Assembly: GCA_937136425.1 (NCBI GenBank)
Contig: CAKZON010000110.1
Coordinates: forward strand, 62,001-126,000
From: an uncultured Crocinitomix sp.
GTDB lineage: Bacteria; Bacteroidota; Bacteroidia; Flavobacteriales_D; Crocinitomicaceae
Reading direction: 5' to 3'
DNA: 64,000 bases
In this document: piece by piece, positions 1 through 9,003 of the stretch
Position numbering within the stretch: the first letter of the stretch is position 1
Layout: each line of letters begins with the position of its first letter
Program-made: the position numbers and the translations under genes
The notes under the pieces: generated by a model
Database searches by the model: none
The model's input: only the letters and a program-made list of their open reading frames with translations
What the model was told of the DNA's origin: nothing

Positions 1-978
1 CCATTTTCAACTGGTGAGGCTAGACCTATTAGAGGAGTTTCTCGTAGAGAGATTGGACACGGTAACTTGGCTTTAAGAGCATTAAAAAACATGTTGCCAG
101 ATGATAATCCATATACAATTCGTTTAGTATCTGATATTCTTGAATCAAATGGTTCGTCTTCAATGGCAACAGTTTGTGCAGGAACATTAGCACTAATGGA
201 CGGTGGTATTCAAATGAAGAAACCAGTTTCAGGAATTGCAATGGGATTGATTACTGATACTGACGGAAAATACTGTGTATTATCTGATATTTTAGGAGAT
301 GAAGATCACTTAGGAGATATGGATTTTAAAGTAACAGGAACAGCTGACGGAATCACTGCATGTCAAATGGATATTAAAGTGGACGGTTTACCATATGAGG
401 TATTAACTGAAGCTTTAGAACAAGCAAGAGCTGGTAGATTACACATTTTAGGAGAAATCTTAAAAACGTTGGATAAACCAAATACTGAATTGAAACCAAA
501 TGCACCAAGAATTGAAGGATTAATCGTACCAAACGATTGTATCGGAGCAATTATCGGGCCTGGTGGAAAAATTATTCAAGAAATGCAAAAAGAAACGAAT
601 ACTACTATTACTATTGACGAGAATGAAAATGGTGAAGGAAGTGTTCAAATCGTTGCTAACAATGCAGAAGACATGGATGCTGCATTAAAACGCATCAAAC
701 TAATCGCTTTCCCTCCAACTGTTGAAGTTGGTGCTGAATATGAAGGAAAAGTAAAATCTATCCAAGCTTACGGGTGTTTCGTTGAGATTCTTCCTGGAAC
801 TGATGGGTTGATTCACATTTCTGAATTAGAGCACAAGAGAGTTGAAAAAGTTGAAGACGTATGTAAAGAAGGAGATGTATTGAAATTTAAAGTGATTGGA
901 CAAGATCCAAAAACGAAAAAATTCAAATTATCACGTAAAGTTTTATTACCTAAGCCGGAAGCAAAGCCAGCTGAGTAA
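1..978 (+). CDS. pnp: Polyribonucleotide nucleotidyltransferase (PNPase), 3' part
   Basis: PNPase is a trimeric 3'-5' exoribonuclease that phosphorolyses RNA in the cytoplasm. The reading frame is open from the first base, so the 5' part lies outside the window; about 325 C-terminal residues remain. The fragment begins in the second RNase PH domain, with the hallmark [10 protein letters not shown] stretch at fragment residues 16-25. It continues into a KH domain with the GxxG loop (IIGPGGK, about nt 550-570) and an S1 RNA-binding domain (about nt 735-930, ending HISELE). The domain order PH-KH-S1 is exactly that of bacterial PNPase. A strong intrinsic terminator follows directly. The identity is very secure; only the missing 5' end limits the call. 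Confidence 0.97.
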   Translation, partial: PFSTGEARPIRGVSRREIGHGNLALRALKNMLPDDNPYTIRLVSDILESNGSSSMATVCAGTLALMDGGIQMKKPVSGIAMGLITDTDGKYCVLSDILGDEDHLGDMDFKVTGTADGITACQMDIKVDGLPYEVLTEALEQARAGRLHILGEILKTLDKPNTELKPNAPRIEGLIVPNDCIGAIIGPGGKIIQEMQKETNTTITIDENENGEGSVQIVANNAEDMDAALKRIKLIAFPPTVEVGAEYEGKVKSIQAYGCFVEILPGTDGLIHISELEHKRVEKVEDVCKEGDVLKFKVIGQDPKTKKFKLSRKVLLPKPEAKPAE

Positions 979-1003
979 TACAATCAATACAACATATATT
1001 AGA

Positions 1004-1036
1004 AGAGGCGTTTCAAATGAAACGCCTCTTTTTTGT
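1004..1036 (+). terminator. Intrinsic terminator of pnp
   Basis: An 11-bp perfect stem (AGAGGCGTTTC paired with its complement, loop AAAT) is followed by a run of T. It lies 26 nt after the pnp stop codon. Confidence 0.9.
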
Positions 1037-1102
1037 TTTAAGAAAATGTTACCGCAACCAACGTAGTTGAACTGTCTCTCGTTAATAATAGAGAATGAAA
1101 CT

Positions 1103-1753
1103 ATGAACATTTTTCTCAATCATATTAAAATACTATTCTCTCTTATCATTCTGCTCTATTCCTCCAATGCACAAAGTCAAATAAAGGATAACTTGTATTA
1201 CAACATTCAACCTTATGTTGGCTTTGGAGTAATGGACATCAACATGAAAATTGGAACGCCTTTTAAACGTGGAGATGCTCAATTAGTTGGTCTTCCAATA
1301 TCTCTTGGCATTAAGGTTGAATCTCGCATTGACGCCAAACTTGCATTAAAAATTGACCTGAATTATGTTCACAAAGGAGTGAAATACACTGACAATCGCC
1401 CAACAGCAAACCATAGCCATGAATATGAAAAACAACATGTCCGTACATTTACCAAAATCAGAGCTATGATTGGTCTCAATATTTATTGGTTAAAAAAGAA
1501 AAAAAACACCAACTATTTTTCAATTAACTGTGGCTATAAATTCATTAAACGTCAATACAATGTTGACAACGTGTCTGCACAATTGTTTTACGGCTCCCCT
1601 TTTTTATCGAATTTTTATCAATACAAAACACATCATGCCGCAATAAGGCTTGCTCTTGGAAAGGACATATTACTCACACCTAGGTTATCGTTAAACGGTG
1701 AGATAGGAATTGGAGGAGCTCCATTGCATTTTGGATTAAAATATCAATTCTAA
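1103..1753 (+). CDS. Predicted outer-membrane beta-barrel protein, unknown function
   Basis: This 216-aa protein has an N-terminal signal peptide (hydrophobic core IKILFSLIILLY, likely cleavage after SNAQS). Alternating hydrophobic strands follow (for example YNIQPYVGFGVMDIN), and the protein ends in an aromatic residue (KYQF), as outer-membrane barrels often do. The ATG at 1103 is preferred over an in-frame TTG 36 nt upstream because it puts the positive residue just before the hydrophobic core. I do not recognise a named family; a PorT-like or other small 8-stranded barrel is likely. It stands alone between the pnp terminator and the next gene, so context gives no function. Confidence 0.7.
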   Translation: MNIFLNHIKILFSLIILLYSSNAQSQIKDNLYYNIQPYVGFGVMDINMKIGTPFKRGDAQLVGLPISLGIKVESRIDAKLALKIDLNYVHKGVKYTDNRPTANHSHEYEKQHVRTFTKIRAMIGLNIYWLKKKKNTNYFSINCGYKFIKRQYNVDNVSAQLFYGSPFLSNFYQYKTHHAAIRLALGKDILLTPRLSLNGEIGIGGAPLHFGLKYQF

Positions 1754-1819
1754 AAATCCTACTGACACACCTTTGTCAATGCCCCCCATTAACTTCGTTT
1801 CAAATAAAAAAACAGATTT

Positions 1820-2278
1820 ATGGAAACAAGAAAATTAGAAGAACTAAAAATTGTAGGAATTGAAGTACGCACCCAAAATGCACCTGGTAAAGCCGAACAA
1901 GATATTCCAGCACTATGGGGCAGATTCATGGCCGAAAATATTTCCGCCCAACTCCCAAACAAAATCTCTGAAGACATTTACTGTGTGTATTGCGAATATG
2001 AAGGTGATCATTTAGCGCCTTACACCACGGTTATTGGTTATTCAGTGCCTAAAGATGTAGAACTGCCTACCAACTTTAAAACAATTACAATTCCTGCAAG
2101 TAATTACAGTATTGTAAAAGCAGAAGGAGACTTAACCGCAACAGCCGTTTTTGACGCTTGGACAACAATTTGGAAAAATGATCTAAATAGAACCTATATG
2201 GCCGATTTTGAGGTGTATGGTAAAGAAGCAACCAATCCTAAAGACGGAAAAATTGATATTTTTGTTGGAATAAATTAG
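1820..2278 (+). CDS. GyrI-like / AraC effector-binding domain protein
   Basis: A stand-alone 152-aa effector-binding domain. The sequence has the typical family landmarks: an early PALWGRF segment (about residues 31-37), a central YEGDHLAPYTTVIGY stretch (about residues 60-74), and a C-terminal DFEVYG...IDIFVGI segment. Related domains bind small, often cationic, molecules and occur as the C-terminal half of AraC/MerR-type regulators or alone, as in integron Cass2 proteins. No DNA-binding domain is attached, so this is probably a ligand-binding protein; the ligand cannot be inferred. No signal peptide is present, so it should be cytoplasmic. A TAnnTTcG element near 1792 could be its -7 box. 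Confidence 0.82.
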   Translation: METRKLEELKIVGIEVRTQNAPGKAEQDIPALWGRFMAENISAQLPNKISEDIYCVYCEYEGDHLAPYTTVIGYSVPKDVELPTNFKTITIPASNYSIVKAEGDLTATAVFDAWTTIWKNDLNRTYMADFEVYGKEATNPKDGKIDIFVGIN

Positions 2279-2312
2279 CATTTAATACTGCTAAAAACCC
2301 AACATCAAAAAC

Positions 2313-2666
2313 ATGAGTAAACTAGACGAATTCTACCTTGATCAAAAAGAACCTTTAGGAAGTTGCTTAATTGCATTAAGAGACCTCATCAAAGCTTATA
2401 ATGATCAAATAACTGAACGGTGGTATTATCGTTTACCATGTTTTTTTTACAAGGATAAAATATTTTGCTATGTATGGATTGACAAAAAAACACAAAATCC
2501 ATACATAGCTTTTTATCCTGGCACAAAACTCAAACACCCGTTACTAGAACAAGGCAACCGCACCCAATCAAAAGTCTTGCACATTCAAGCTGATGAAGAC
2601 CTTCCTTTAGAAACGATCTACAATATTATTAGCGAGAGTTTAACTGTATATCACAATTTTGTTTAA
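2313..2666 (+). CDS. DUF1801-family (YdhG-like) protein
   Basis: A 117-aa cytoplasmic protein of the DUF1801 / YdhG-like fold. The pattern of an N-terminal helix (LDEFYLDQKEPLGSCLIALRD), an ERWYYRLPCFFY segment and an IAFYPG strand followed by a C-terminal helix is typical. Structures of this family show a compact alpha/beta fold, but the biochemical role is not established. It starts 34 nt after the effector-binding gene and may be cotranscribed with it. No catalytic motif is visible. Confidence 0.75.
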   Translation: MSKLDEFYLDQKEPLGSCLIALRDLIKAYNDQITERWYYRLPCFFYKDKIFCYVWIDKKTQNPYIAFYPGTKLKHPLLEQGNRTQSKVLHIQADEDLPLETIYNIISESLTVYHNFV

Positions 2667-2812
2667 AAAACAACAACAATTCCCATTCACCCCTATTTAA
2701 AAGATTTAGGCATCAAATTTGTATTTTAGTTTCAAAATTTGAATCTTTATACGAACCATGCTACATTATTTCAACCTCATTTAAACAGTAATGTTGCTCT
2801 AAATCCAACACT

Positions 2813-3847
2813 ATGAAAAAACATTACATTTTGTATATAGCATTTATTGCTACCCTAATTACTTCTTGCACCCAACGCGTTTACCTCACTGTTAATGAAC
2901 CTCCAGCTGTCCATTTAGATAAAATGTACAATCGTGGTGGTGTGGTTAACAGAAGCTTTTCTGAAGGTGGCTCAAAAATCTTAGAGACCGTTGACAACGG
3001 GCTTTCTTTAGAAGGAGATTTAGATATTAAAGGTTCAAATGCTGCAGTACAAGGCGTTTTTGATCAACTTACCACCAATCAGCGCATTGAATTTGTTACA
3101 ATCATGGACAGTTTAACTGTTAAAAATGGTGGAATTGATGTATTTCCAGCACCACTCCCTTGGTTTAAAGTTGAACAACTTTGCTTAGCAAACGAGGTTG
3201 GTTTTCTAGTAACATTAGAGGTTTATGACACCGATACGAAAGTTTCTTATGCCACAGGTAGTACTACAAAAAACACTCCATTGGGCGCAGTTACCGTACC
3301 AACACATAGAGCAACAGTTACTACAATTATAAAAACGGGTTGGCGAATTTATGACCCTGTTAACAAAACAATTTTAGATGAGTTTTGGTTGACGGATCGT
3401 GTCAGTTCTACAGGTAGCGGAATTAACCCCGTAGCAGCACTGTCTACCATTCTAAATCGTGGACAAGCTGTTCAACAGTTAAGTAATGAAATTGGGCGTT
3501 TTTATGCACGTAGAATCGAACCACAAAGCTTTAGAGTATGGCGTAATTATTTTAACAAAGGCAGTCAAAATTTAAAAATTGCAAAAAGAAGATCAGAAGT
3601 AGGCGATTGGGATGGCGCTGCAGAAATGTGGGAAAAAGATTTAAACCACCCAAAACGTAAAGTGGCAGGCCGTGCTCATTATAATATGGCTATTTATAAA
3701 GAAATTCAAGGAGACGTTTATGGCGCACTTGAAATGGCACAAAAAGCCTATTCAGACTATAATATCAAAGAAGCACAAAACTATTCAAGAATATTGCGTG
3801 ATCGTATTGCAAGGCGTGAGCGAGAACAAGCATTGAGCGGAGATTAA
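2813..3847 (+). CDS. DUF6340-type lipoprotein
   Basis: A 344-aa predicted lipoprotein: the signal peptide ends in a lipobox (LITSC, Cys at residue 19), so it is probably anchored to the outer or inner membrane facing the periplasm. After the lipobox comes the phrase TQRVYLTVNEPPAVHL, which I associate with the DUF6340 family of Bacteroidota. The C-terminal third (about residues 250-340) contains helical repeat-like segments (GDWDGAAEMWEKDL, GRAHYNMAIYKEIQGD, ALEMAQKAYSDYN) that resemble TPR units. Function is unknown; TPR-like repeats suggest a scaffolding role. A strong terminator follows, so it is the end of its transcript. Confidence 0.72.
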   Translation: MKKHYILYIAFIATLITSCTQRVYLTVNEPPAVHLDKMYNRGGVVNRSFSEGGSKILETVDNGLSLEGDLDIKGSNAAVQGVFDQLTTNQRIEFVTIMDSLTVKNGGIDVFPAPLPWFKVEQLCLANEVGFLVTLEVYDTDTKVSYATGSTTKNTPLGAVTVPTHRATVTTIIKTGWRIYDPVNKTILDEFWLTDRVSSTGSGINPVAALSTILNRGQAVQQLSNEIGRFYARRIEPQSFRVWRNYFNKGSQNLKIAKRRSEVGDWDGAAEMWEKDLNHPKRKVAGRAHYNMAIYKEIQGDVYGALEMAQKAYSDYNIKEAQNYSRILRDRIARREREQALSGD

Positions 3848-4163
3848 AAAAACGATTCGTTTAGTTTGTAAAGAGGGCGGTAATTTTCGAATTATTGCTC
3901 TTTTTTCTTTTTTGAGTGTTCCCTAAAAAGGGTCGGGCTATTCGCTAAAGTCATGGTAAACCATGAGCTATCACTACTATCCCTAACACCAGTTCTAAAC
4001 TATTTTTTTGTGCTATAGGCTAATCACGTAAAATATAAAATCTCCTCTCTTAACATTTTTTAAAGGTAAAAAGTGAAATTTTTTCACGCTTGCACGTTCT
4101 ACTAAAAAAGGCGCAGTTCATTTACTGTGCTCCGTACGTATAAATAAATTAAAATTAGAGGAC
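3848..4163. other. Intergenic region before the HtrA-type gene
   Basis: This 316-nt gap holds the terminator at 3871-3912 and otherwise A/T-rich DNA. Near 4132-4146 the sequence CCGTACGTATAAATA contains a TACGTA palindrome and a possible -7-like TATAAAT, which may belong to the promoter of the protease gene. No further gene is visible on either strand. Confidence 0.5.
3871..3912 (+). terminator. Intrinsic terminator after the DUF6340 gene
   Basis: A 15-bp stem with G-U pairs closes on a stable TTCG tetraloop (3886-3889), followed by a run of T. It lies 23 nt after the stop codon at 3847. Confidence 0.85.
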
Positions 4164-5342
4164 ATGAAGCAGACATTTTTAAAAATTACAGCAGCAACAT
4201 TCATAGGCGTAATTGCAGGCGCATTTACAGTTTTATCATTCACCAATCAACAAACAGAAGTAATTACAGCAAACAATAGCCCCCAAACTATAGAAACACC
4301 GGCAGTCGTTTCACCTGTTGCTCTTACAAACAATCCGGCAGATACTGAATGTAAAGCATATGCAGACCTAACACCTGCATCTGAAAAAGGAGTTGAAACA
4401 GTTGTTCATATAACAACAGAGTTTATTCGAGAAGAAATTACATATGATCCATTTTTACAACTTTTTTATGGAGAAGACGCCTATAAAACAAGAAAAAGAC
4501 ATGGAATGGCATCAGGATCAGGCGTAGTTGTTTCGCCGGAAGGTTATATTGTTACCAACAACCATGTTGTGCAAGATGCACACAAAATTACAATTACTTT
4601 AAATGGTAATAAATATAATGGCGAATTGGTTGGTACTGATCCTTCTACAGATTTAGCAGTTATTAAAATCAATAAATCAAATCTTGATTATTTAGAATTT
4701 GCAGATTCGGATGACTTACGATTGGGCGAATGGGTATTAGCAATTGGAAATCCGTTAAACCTCCAAACTACAATTACGGCAGGTATTGTAAGTGCTAAAA
4801 ATAGAAACATTGATTTATTAGCGGGAAACTATAATCCAGAAGAAAACGTTTTTCCAGTTGAGTCTTTTATTCAAACTGATGCCGCCGTTAATTCAGGAAA
4901 TAGCGGAGGCGCTTTAGTAAACCAACAAGGGCAATTGGTTGGTATTAATACAGCCATAGCATCTGGTAATGGATTTTACACCGGTTACTCTTTTGCCATC
5001 CCATCTAATATTGTCAAAAAAGTTACTTATGACCTTATTCAACATGGCGAAGTAAAACGCGTACAATTGGGCGTTAATATTATGCAAAACAATAGCGAAG
5101 TATCTAAAAGTAATCATTTAGCAACTGAAAAAGGAGTCGTAATTACTGCTATTGTAAGTGGTGGAAATGCGTCAAACGCTGATATAAAAACTAAAGATGT
5201 TATTTTATCTGTAGGCAATAAATCAATCGAGTCAATTAACGAATTACAAGCCGAGTTAGCCGTTCACCAACCGGGTGATAGAATTAGTTTAGGAATAATG
5301 CGAGGTCAAGAATTAAAAAATGTAAGTATTCTACTTCAATAG
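4164..5342 (+). CDS. HtrA/Deg-type periplasmic serine protease with one PDZ domain
   Basis: An envelope quality-control protease (family S1C) that degrades or refolds damaged exported proteins. The N-terminus has one hydrophobic segment (residues about 5-25) acting as signal or anchor. The trypsin-like domain carries the full triad: His134 in NNHVV, Asp163 in STDLAVIK and Ser247 in NSGNSGGAL. One PDZ domain follows (about residues 300-390), ending at the C-terminus. At 392 aa it is shorter than two-PDZ DegP/DegQ and resembles DegS-type architecture, although long one- and two-PDZ forms are mixed in Bacteroidota. It is a single-gene unit closed by a terminator. Confidence 0.92.
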   Translation: MKQTFLKITAATFIGVIAGAFTVLSFTNQQTEVITANNSPQTIETPAVVSPVALTNNPADTECKAYADLTPASEKGVETVVHITTEFIREEITYDPFLQLFYGEDAYKTRKRHGMASGSGVVVSPEGYIVTNNHVVQDAHKITITLNGNKYNGELVGTDPSTDLAVIKINKSNLDYLEFADSDDLRLGEWVLAIGNPLNLQTTITAGIVSAKNRNIDLLAGNYNPEENVFPVESFIQTDAAVNSGNSGGALVNQQGQLVGINTAIASGNGFYTGYSFAIPSNIVKKVTYDLIQHGEVKRVQLGVNIMQNNSEVSKSNHLATEKGVVITAIVSGGNASNADIKTKDVILSVGNKSIESINELQAELAVHQPGDRISLGIMRGQELKNVSILLQ

Positions 5343-5648
5343 CGACTAGACAAAAGTAATACACTTTTCATAGGGTGGTTAGTTTAAAGTTAAAGGTCGA
5401 ATCTTAATTGATTCGGCCTTTTTTTTATCACATTTCTAACATGCCTTCAGCCAATCACCAACTAAGTAACAACCTCCTCTTAATCGATAATTTGAGGAAT
5501 TTTTATCAAACATGGTATCATTTATTCATATTTAAACAAACCCCAAAACAATCAAGGTAAAATAGTATCAATATTTGAATATATAGTACTATTTCATATC
5601 TGAGCGTATACCTAATTTTGAGTCCCTAAAAAAACTAATCAAGGAACT
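5343..5648. other. Intergenic region between the HtrA-type and M43 protease genes
   Basis: A 306-nt gap that holds the HtrA terminator and then very A/T-rich DNA up to the M43 gene. I see no further gene and no clear consensus promoter. Confidence 0.5.
5393..5428 (+). terminator. Intrinsic terminator of the HtrA-type gene
   Basis: An 11-bp stem (AAGGTCGAATC against GATTCGGCCTT, one G-U pair, 6-nt loop) is followed by eight T. Confidence 0.9.
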
Positions 5649-6944
5649 ATGAAAAAAATTGCATTATCATTATGCTTAATGGCGGTGACGACCATTTTTG
5701 CACAAGAACACATTAATTGTGGTGAAGGACAACATTTAGAAAGCTTTTATGAAGACTATCCTGAGGCACTAATCGAACAAGAATACTTAAATGAATTAGC
5801 ACAGAATTATAACTCGTCAAACAGGTCTGACAGAGATATTGTTACCATACCAATTGTTTTTCATGTTAATGATCCATCTGACCCTGAAAAAGTAACACTC
5901 GCTCAAGTACTTTCTGCAATTGATATTTTAAATGAAGATTATAATGCACTTAATCCTGACTTTTCATATGTCAGAAGTGAATTTGAAGATCTTAGGTCTG
6001 ACATTGGTGTAGAGTTTTGTCTTGCATCAATTGATCCTGAAGGCAATCCAACAACCGGAATTACTTATCACGTTAATTCATATAATGGTAGAGAACCTGA
6101 TGGTTATGGATCTTCAGTAAAAGGAGTAGAAGTTTGGCCAACGCATGAATACTTAAACATTTGGATTGTTAATGAAACAGAAGATGATGGATCATTATAC
6201 AACTCTGGTTGGGCATTTTTACCTTCTGATTATTGGGATGATGCAAATTTAGATGGAATTGTTTATAATCATAGGTATTTGGGTTATGGTGAAGGATCTT
6301 CAGAAGTATCTGGAACTGATTCTTGGCAAGCTCATATGGCCCGCGTTTTAACGCATGAGGTTGCCCACTACTTTAACTTAAGACATACTTTTTATAACTA
6401 CTGCAGCTCTCCTGGAGACTTTTGTGATGATACTCCTTATGTTTTTTATCACGGAAGTAATAACTGCGAACAATTGGGAGAAAAATGTGATGGTGTCGCC
6501 TTAGTAAATGATGAAAATTATATGGACTATACCCCTTGTCCTCGCATGTTCACGTTAGATCAAAAAGATAGAATGCTAGCAGCACTATCTTCTGAAGTAG
6601 CTCGTAGAAATAACTTATGGACAATAGGAAATTTAGAGGCTACAGGATGTTATGTAAATGATGTAAGTATCGAGGAAAATGCATCTGTTGAAGCAATTAT
6701 AACTGCCAACCCTCAACCAATTATAAACAGGGTAGAAATCAACTATAGTAATTTTGCTGAAGGAAAATACACCATGAATATTTATAATGCATTGGGAGGG
6801 AAATCACTTTTAAAACAAGAGCATTTATTAAACAAAAACGGAAAAATTGAACTTGATTTAAGCGAACTAAATGCCGGAATCTATTTTCTGTCTTTTGAAA
6901 ACGAAGAGGGAGAAAACCATGTTCTTAAACTCATTAAGAATTAA
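5649..6944 (+). CDS. Secreted M43 (pappalysin/cytophagalysin-like) zinc metalloprotease, T9SS cargo
   Basis: A 431-aa exported protease. A signal peptide (cleavage near IFAQ) is followed by a short pro-region and an M43B-type catalytic domain. The zinc site is HEVAHYFNLRH (His236, Glu237, His240, His246), followed by a conserved Met-turn region containing NYMDYT. Several paired cysteines surround the active site, as expected for an extracellular enzyme. The last 75 or so residues form a type A T9SS sorting domain with KYTMNIYNALGG, LNAGIYFL and a basic end (HVLKLIKN). It is the first member of a block of T9SS cargo genes reaching to 14.9 kb. The family usually has Gly after HEV; here it is Ala, which is tolerated. 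Confidence 0.9.
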   Translation: MKKIALSLCLMAVTTIFAQEHINCGEGQHLESFYEDYPEALIEQEYLNELAQNYNSSNRSDRDIVTIPIVFHVNDPSDPEKVTLAQVLSAIDILNEDYNALNPDFSYVRSEFEDLRSDIGVEFCLASIDPEGNPTTGITYHVNSYNGREPDGYGSSVKGVEVWPTHEYLNIWIVNETEDDGSLYNSGWAFLPSDYWDDANLDGIVYNHRYLGYGEGSSEVSGTDSWQAHMARVLTHEVAHYFNLRHTFYNYCSSPGDFCDDTPYVFYHGSNNCEQLGEKCDGVALVNDENYMDYTPCPRMFTLDQKDRMLAALSSEVARRNNLWTIGNLEATGCYVNDVSIEENASVEAIITANPQPIINRVEINYSNFAEGKYTMNIYNALGGKSLLKQEHLLNKNGKIELDLSELNAGIYFLSFENEEGENHVLKLIKN

Positions 6945-6965
6945 TCTTAAAAATATCTCATTGCA

Positions 6966-7001
6966 AAAGGCTACCTCCTTCAGGAGTGTAGCCTTTTTTT
7001 T
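6966..7001 (+). terminator. Intrinsic terminator of the M43 protease gene
   Basis: Stem GGCTACCTCC / GGAGTGTAGCC with a TTCA loop and a T-run, between two convergent genes. The T-run is on the plus-strand side, so it serves mainly the M43 gene. Confidence 0.88.
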
Positions 7002-7005
7002 TCGA

Positions 7006-8907
7006 CTATTTTACAATAGCTTTTAAAGTGTAAGACATCTCTCTATTTACTCTTATAAAATAAGTCCCAGTTGTTTGAATGTAATTGTTTAAAACAATTT
7101 TTCCAGCACTAATATCATCTGCCGATATGGTTGCAATTTTGGCTCCAATGGTAGAGTAAATTTCAACCTCCGTATTTTCAACCTCAGTTAACTGGACAAT
7201 AGTTTGGTTGTCCGAATAGTAAACCCAATCATTTAATTCAGCTGATGCTTTATCAATATCTGTAAAATTGCTTGCATAATAAACAGCATCATAAGCATTC
7301 ACTCTGCCATACCCCATCTCTTCTGACCACATTCCAAACTCTTCAGCCGAATCATAATCATAACCGCCAACTTTTTGCGCCGTAACGGCCAAAATAGCTC
7401 TAGCATCATAGGCTGTTAAATCAGGATCAACAGATAAAATTAAAGCCATAACTCCTGCAGCATTTGGGCACGCAGCTGATGTACCATTAAACATGCTATA
7501 ATTATTATCCATAAAATCATTATAACCTAACTCAGCAGTCATATCGGTTGCCAATACTTTTACACCTGGCGCCGTAACATCTAAATTATCACCATGGTTA
7601 CTTCCCCACCACCCTTCAGGCGAACAATCGGACGGCGTTTTCAACTCGTCGCACATGGTTGAAGCACCAACAGAAATTGTAAGCGGATGCGAGGCTGGCC
7701 AAATTGAAAATGAATCACCTTCATTTCCTGATGAAAATAGCATTGGCGTTCCTTTTCCTTCTCTACCGTTGGTAATATTTTCTGCAATCACCATATTTCC
7801 CATAACAGTGTCAATACCTAATAACGGAATGTCGCTATCTCTCACTCCCCATGAATTGCTTAAAATATCAGCCTTTGCCGTATTTACTGCCCAAATTACT
7901 CCATCTGTACCTGCCGAGGAAGAGGTAAAAGGAATAACATCTCCGCCAAATTCAACATAATAAAATATTTTAACAGGAATCACTTTACAAGAATATGCTA
8001 CACCTGCTATTCCTTCGGCATTATCTCCTAACGCTCCTATAATTCCAGCGGTACATGTGCCGTGACCGTCGCTTGAAAATTCAGTATTTGGATATCCATT
8101 ACTTCCTCCCCCTGTCGCATCAAATCCAGGTAATAAATTCCCTACTAAATCAATATGATTTGTATCTGTTCCTGAATCAAGCACGGCTATTTTAATTGAT
8201 GGATCACCTGTTGAAATATCCCATGCAGGAACAACAGCCATGTCGGCTCCAGCAGTTCCATCAAAATGCAAGGCCGAACCATCATTCTCTAAAGCCCATT
8301 GGTTTTCAAAATAAGAATCATCAGTTGTTGCCAAAACGGTATGCAAAGTATTTACTGACACAAATTCGAACTTTCCTGTTTCCAGCATTTCAATTTGATG
8401 TTTTCTTATATTACCATTCTCTTTTGTATAAGTTGACACAAAAACATCTTCTAAATAATAATGCTTTTCTCTTTGCCAAAAAGGAAAATTATAAAACGAA
8501 TTTATTCTTCTTCGAATACCTGCTTTCTGATTAAAATATTCTTCTCCATATAAATACTCACCTTCTTTCAACTTATAATAAAGCTGTGGCAAGTCACCTC
8601 CTACTCCTCCATCAATTGTTTTGTAAAGAATTGAAGTAAATGTTACATTATCATTTTTTTCAATCTCTCTTTGAATTGCTTCATACTCTTCAATTGAAAA
8701 CTCATCAGAACCTTCAGCCAAGGTTACACCAAACCCTTTTAACATATGTCCTTGCTTTAAGGGAAGCAAACCACTACAATCACTAAGCACCTCTGCCTGA
8801 TTAGAAAAATCAGCCGTTTCATTAAATTGAATAATCAGACCAACTGGTTTTTTCTGGCTAAATGAATGAATTGAAATAAACAATAATAAACAGAGAATGA
8901 GTCGCAT
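7006..8907 (-). CDS. Secreted subtilisin-like (S8) serine protease, T9SS cargo
   Basis: A 633-aa extracellular protease. The signal peptide ends near SFSQ; residues about 20-215 form an N-terminal propeptide-like region. The S8 catalytic domain spans about 220-550 with Asp244 (VLDSGTD), His282 (DGHGTC) and Ser477 (NGTSAACPNAAG), plus the oxyanion Asn in SSGNEG. The C-terminal 80 residues look like a T9SS sorting domain (TEVEIYSTIGAKI, TGTYFIRVN, ending in LKAIVK). This domain is less canonical than those of its neighbours because a clear YPNP motif is missing. It is convergent with the M43 gene and on the same strand as the SprB-repeat genes upstream, but is separated from them by a terminator. 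Confidence 0.93.
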   Translation of the reverse strand: MRLILCLLLFISIHSFSQKKPVGLIIQFNETADFSNQAEVLSDCSGLLPLKQGHMLKGFGVTLAEGSDEFSIEEYEAIQREIEKNDNVTFTSILYKTIDGGVGGDLPQLYYKLKEGEYLYGEEYFNQKAGIRRRINSFYNFPFWQREKHYYLEDVFVSTYTKENGNIRKHQIEMLETGKFEFVSVNTLHTVLATTDDSYFENQWALENDGSALHFDGTAGADMAVVPAWDISTGDPSIKIAVLDSGTDTNHIDLVGNLLPGFDATGGGSNGYPNTEFSSDGHGTCTAGIIGALGDNAEGIAGVAYSCKVIPVKIFYYVEFGGDVIPFTSSSAGTDGVIWAVNTAKADILSNSWGVRDSDIPLLGIDTVMGNMVIAENITNGREGKGTPMLFSSGNEGDSFSIWPASHPLTISVGASTMCDELKTPSDCSPEGWWGSNHGDNLDVTAPGVKVLATDMTAELGYNDFMDNNYSMFNGTSAACPNAAGVMALILSVDPDLTAYDARAILAVTAQKVGGYDYDSAEEFGMWSEEMGYGRVNAYDAVYYASNFTDIDKASAELNDWVYYSDNQTIVQLTEVENTEVEIYSTIGAKIATISADDISAGKIVLNNYIQTTGTYFIRVNREMSYTLKAIVK

Positions 8908-8950
8908 AAGTATGTTTTGTATTCATTAAAGATAAGGAATTATAAGACAT

Positions 8951-8990
8951 AAAAAAATCCCGCCCTGGAAGACCAAAGCGGGATTTTAAT
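8951..8990 (-). terminator. Terminator of the 893-aa SprB-repeat gene
   Basis: Stem AAAATCCCGC (8954-8963) with GCGGGATTTT (8978-8987); the T-run appears when read on the minus strand, just after the stop at 9004. Confidence 0.88.
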
Positions 8991-9003
8991 TAATTTATAT
9001 ATT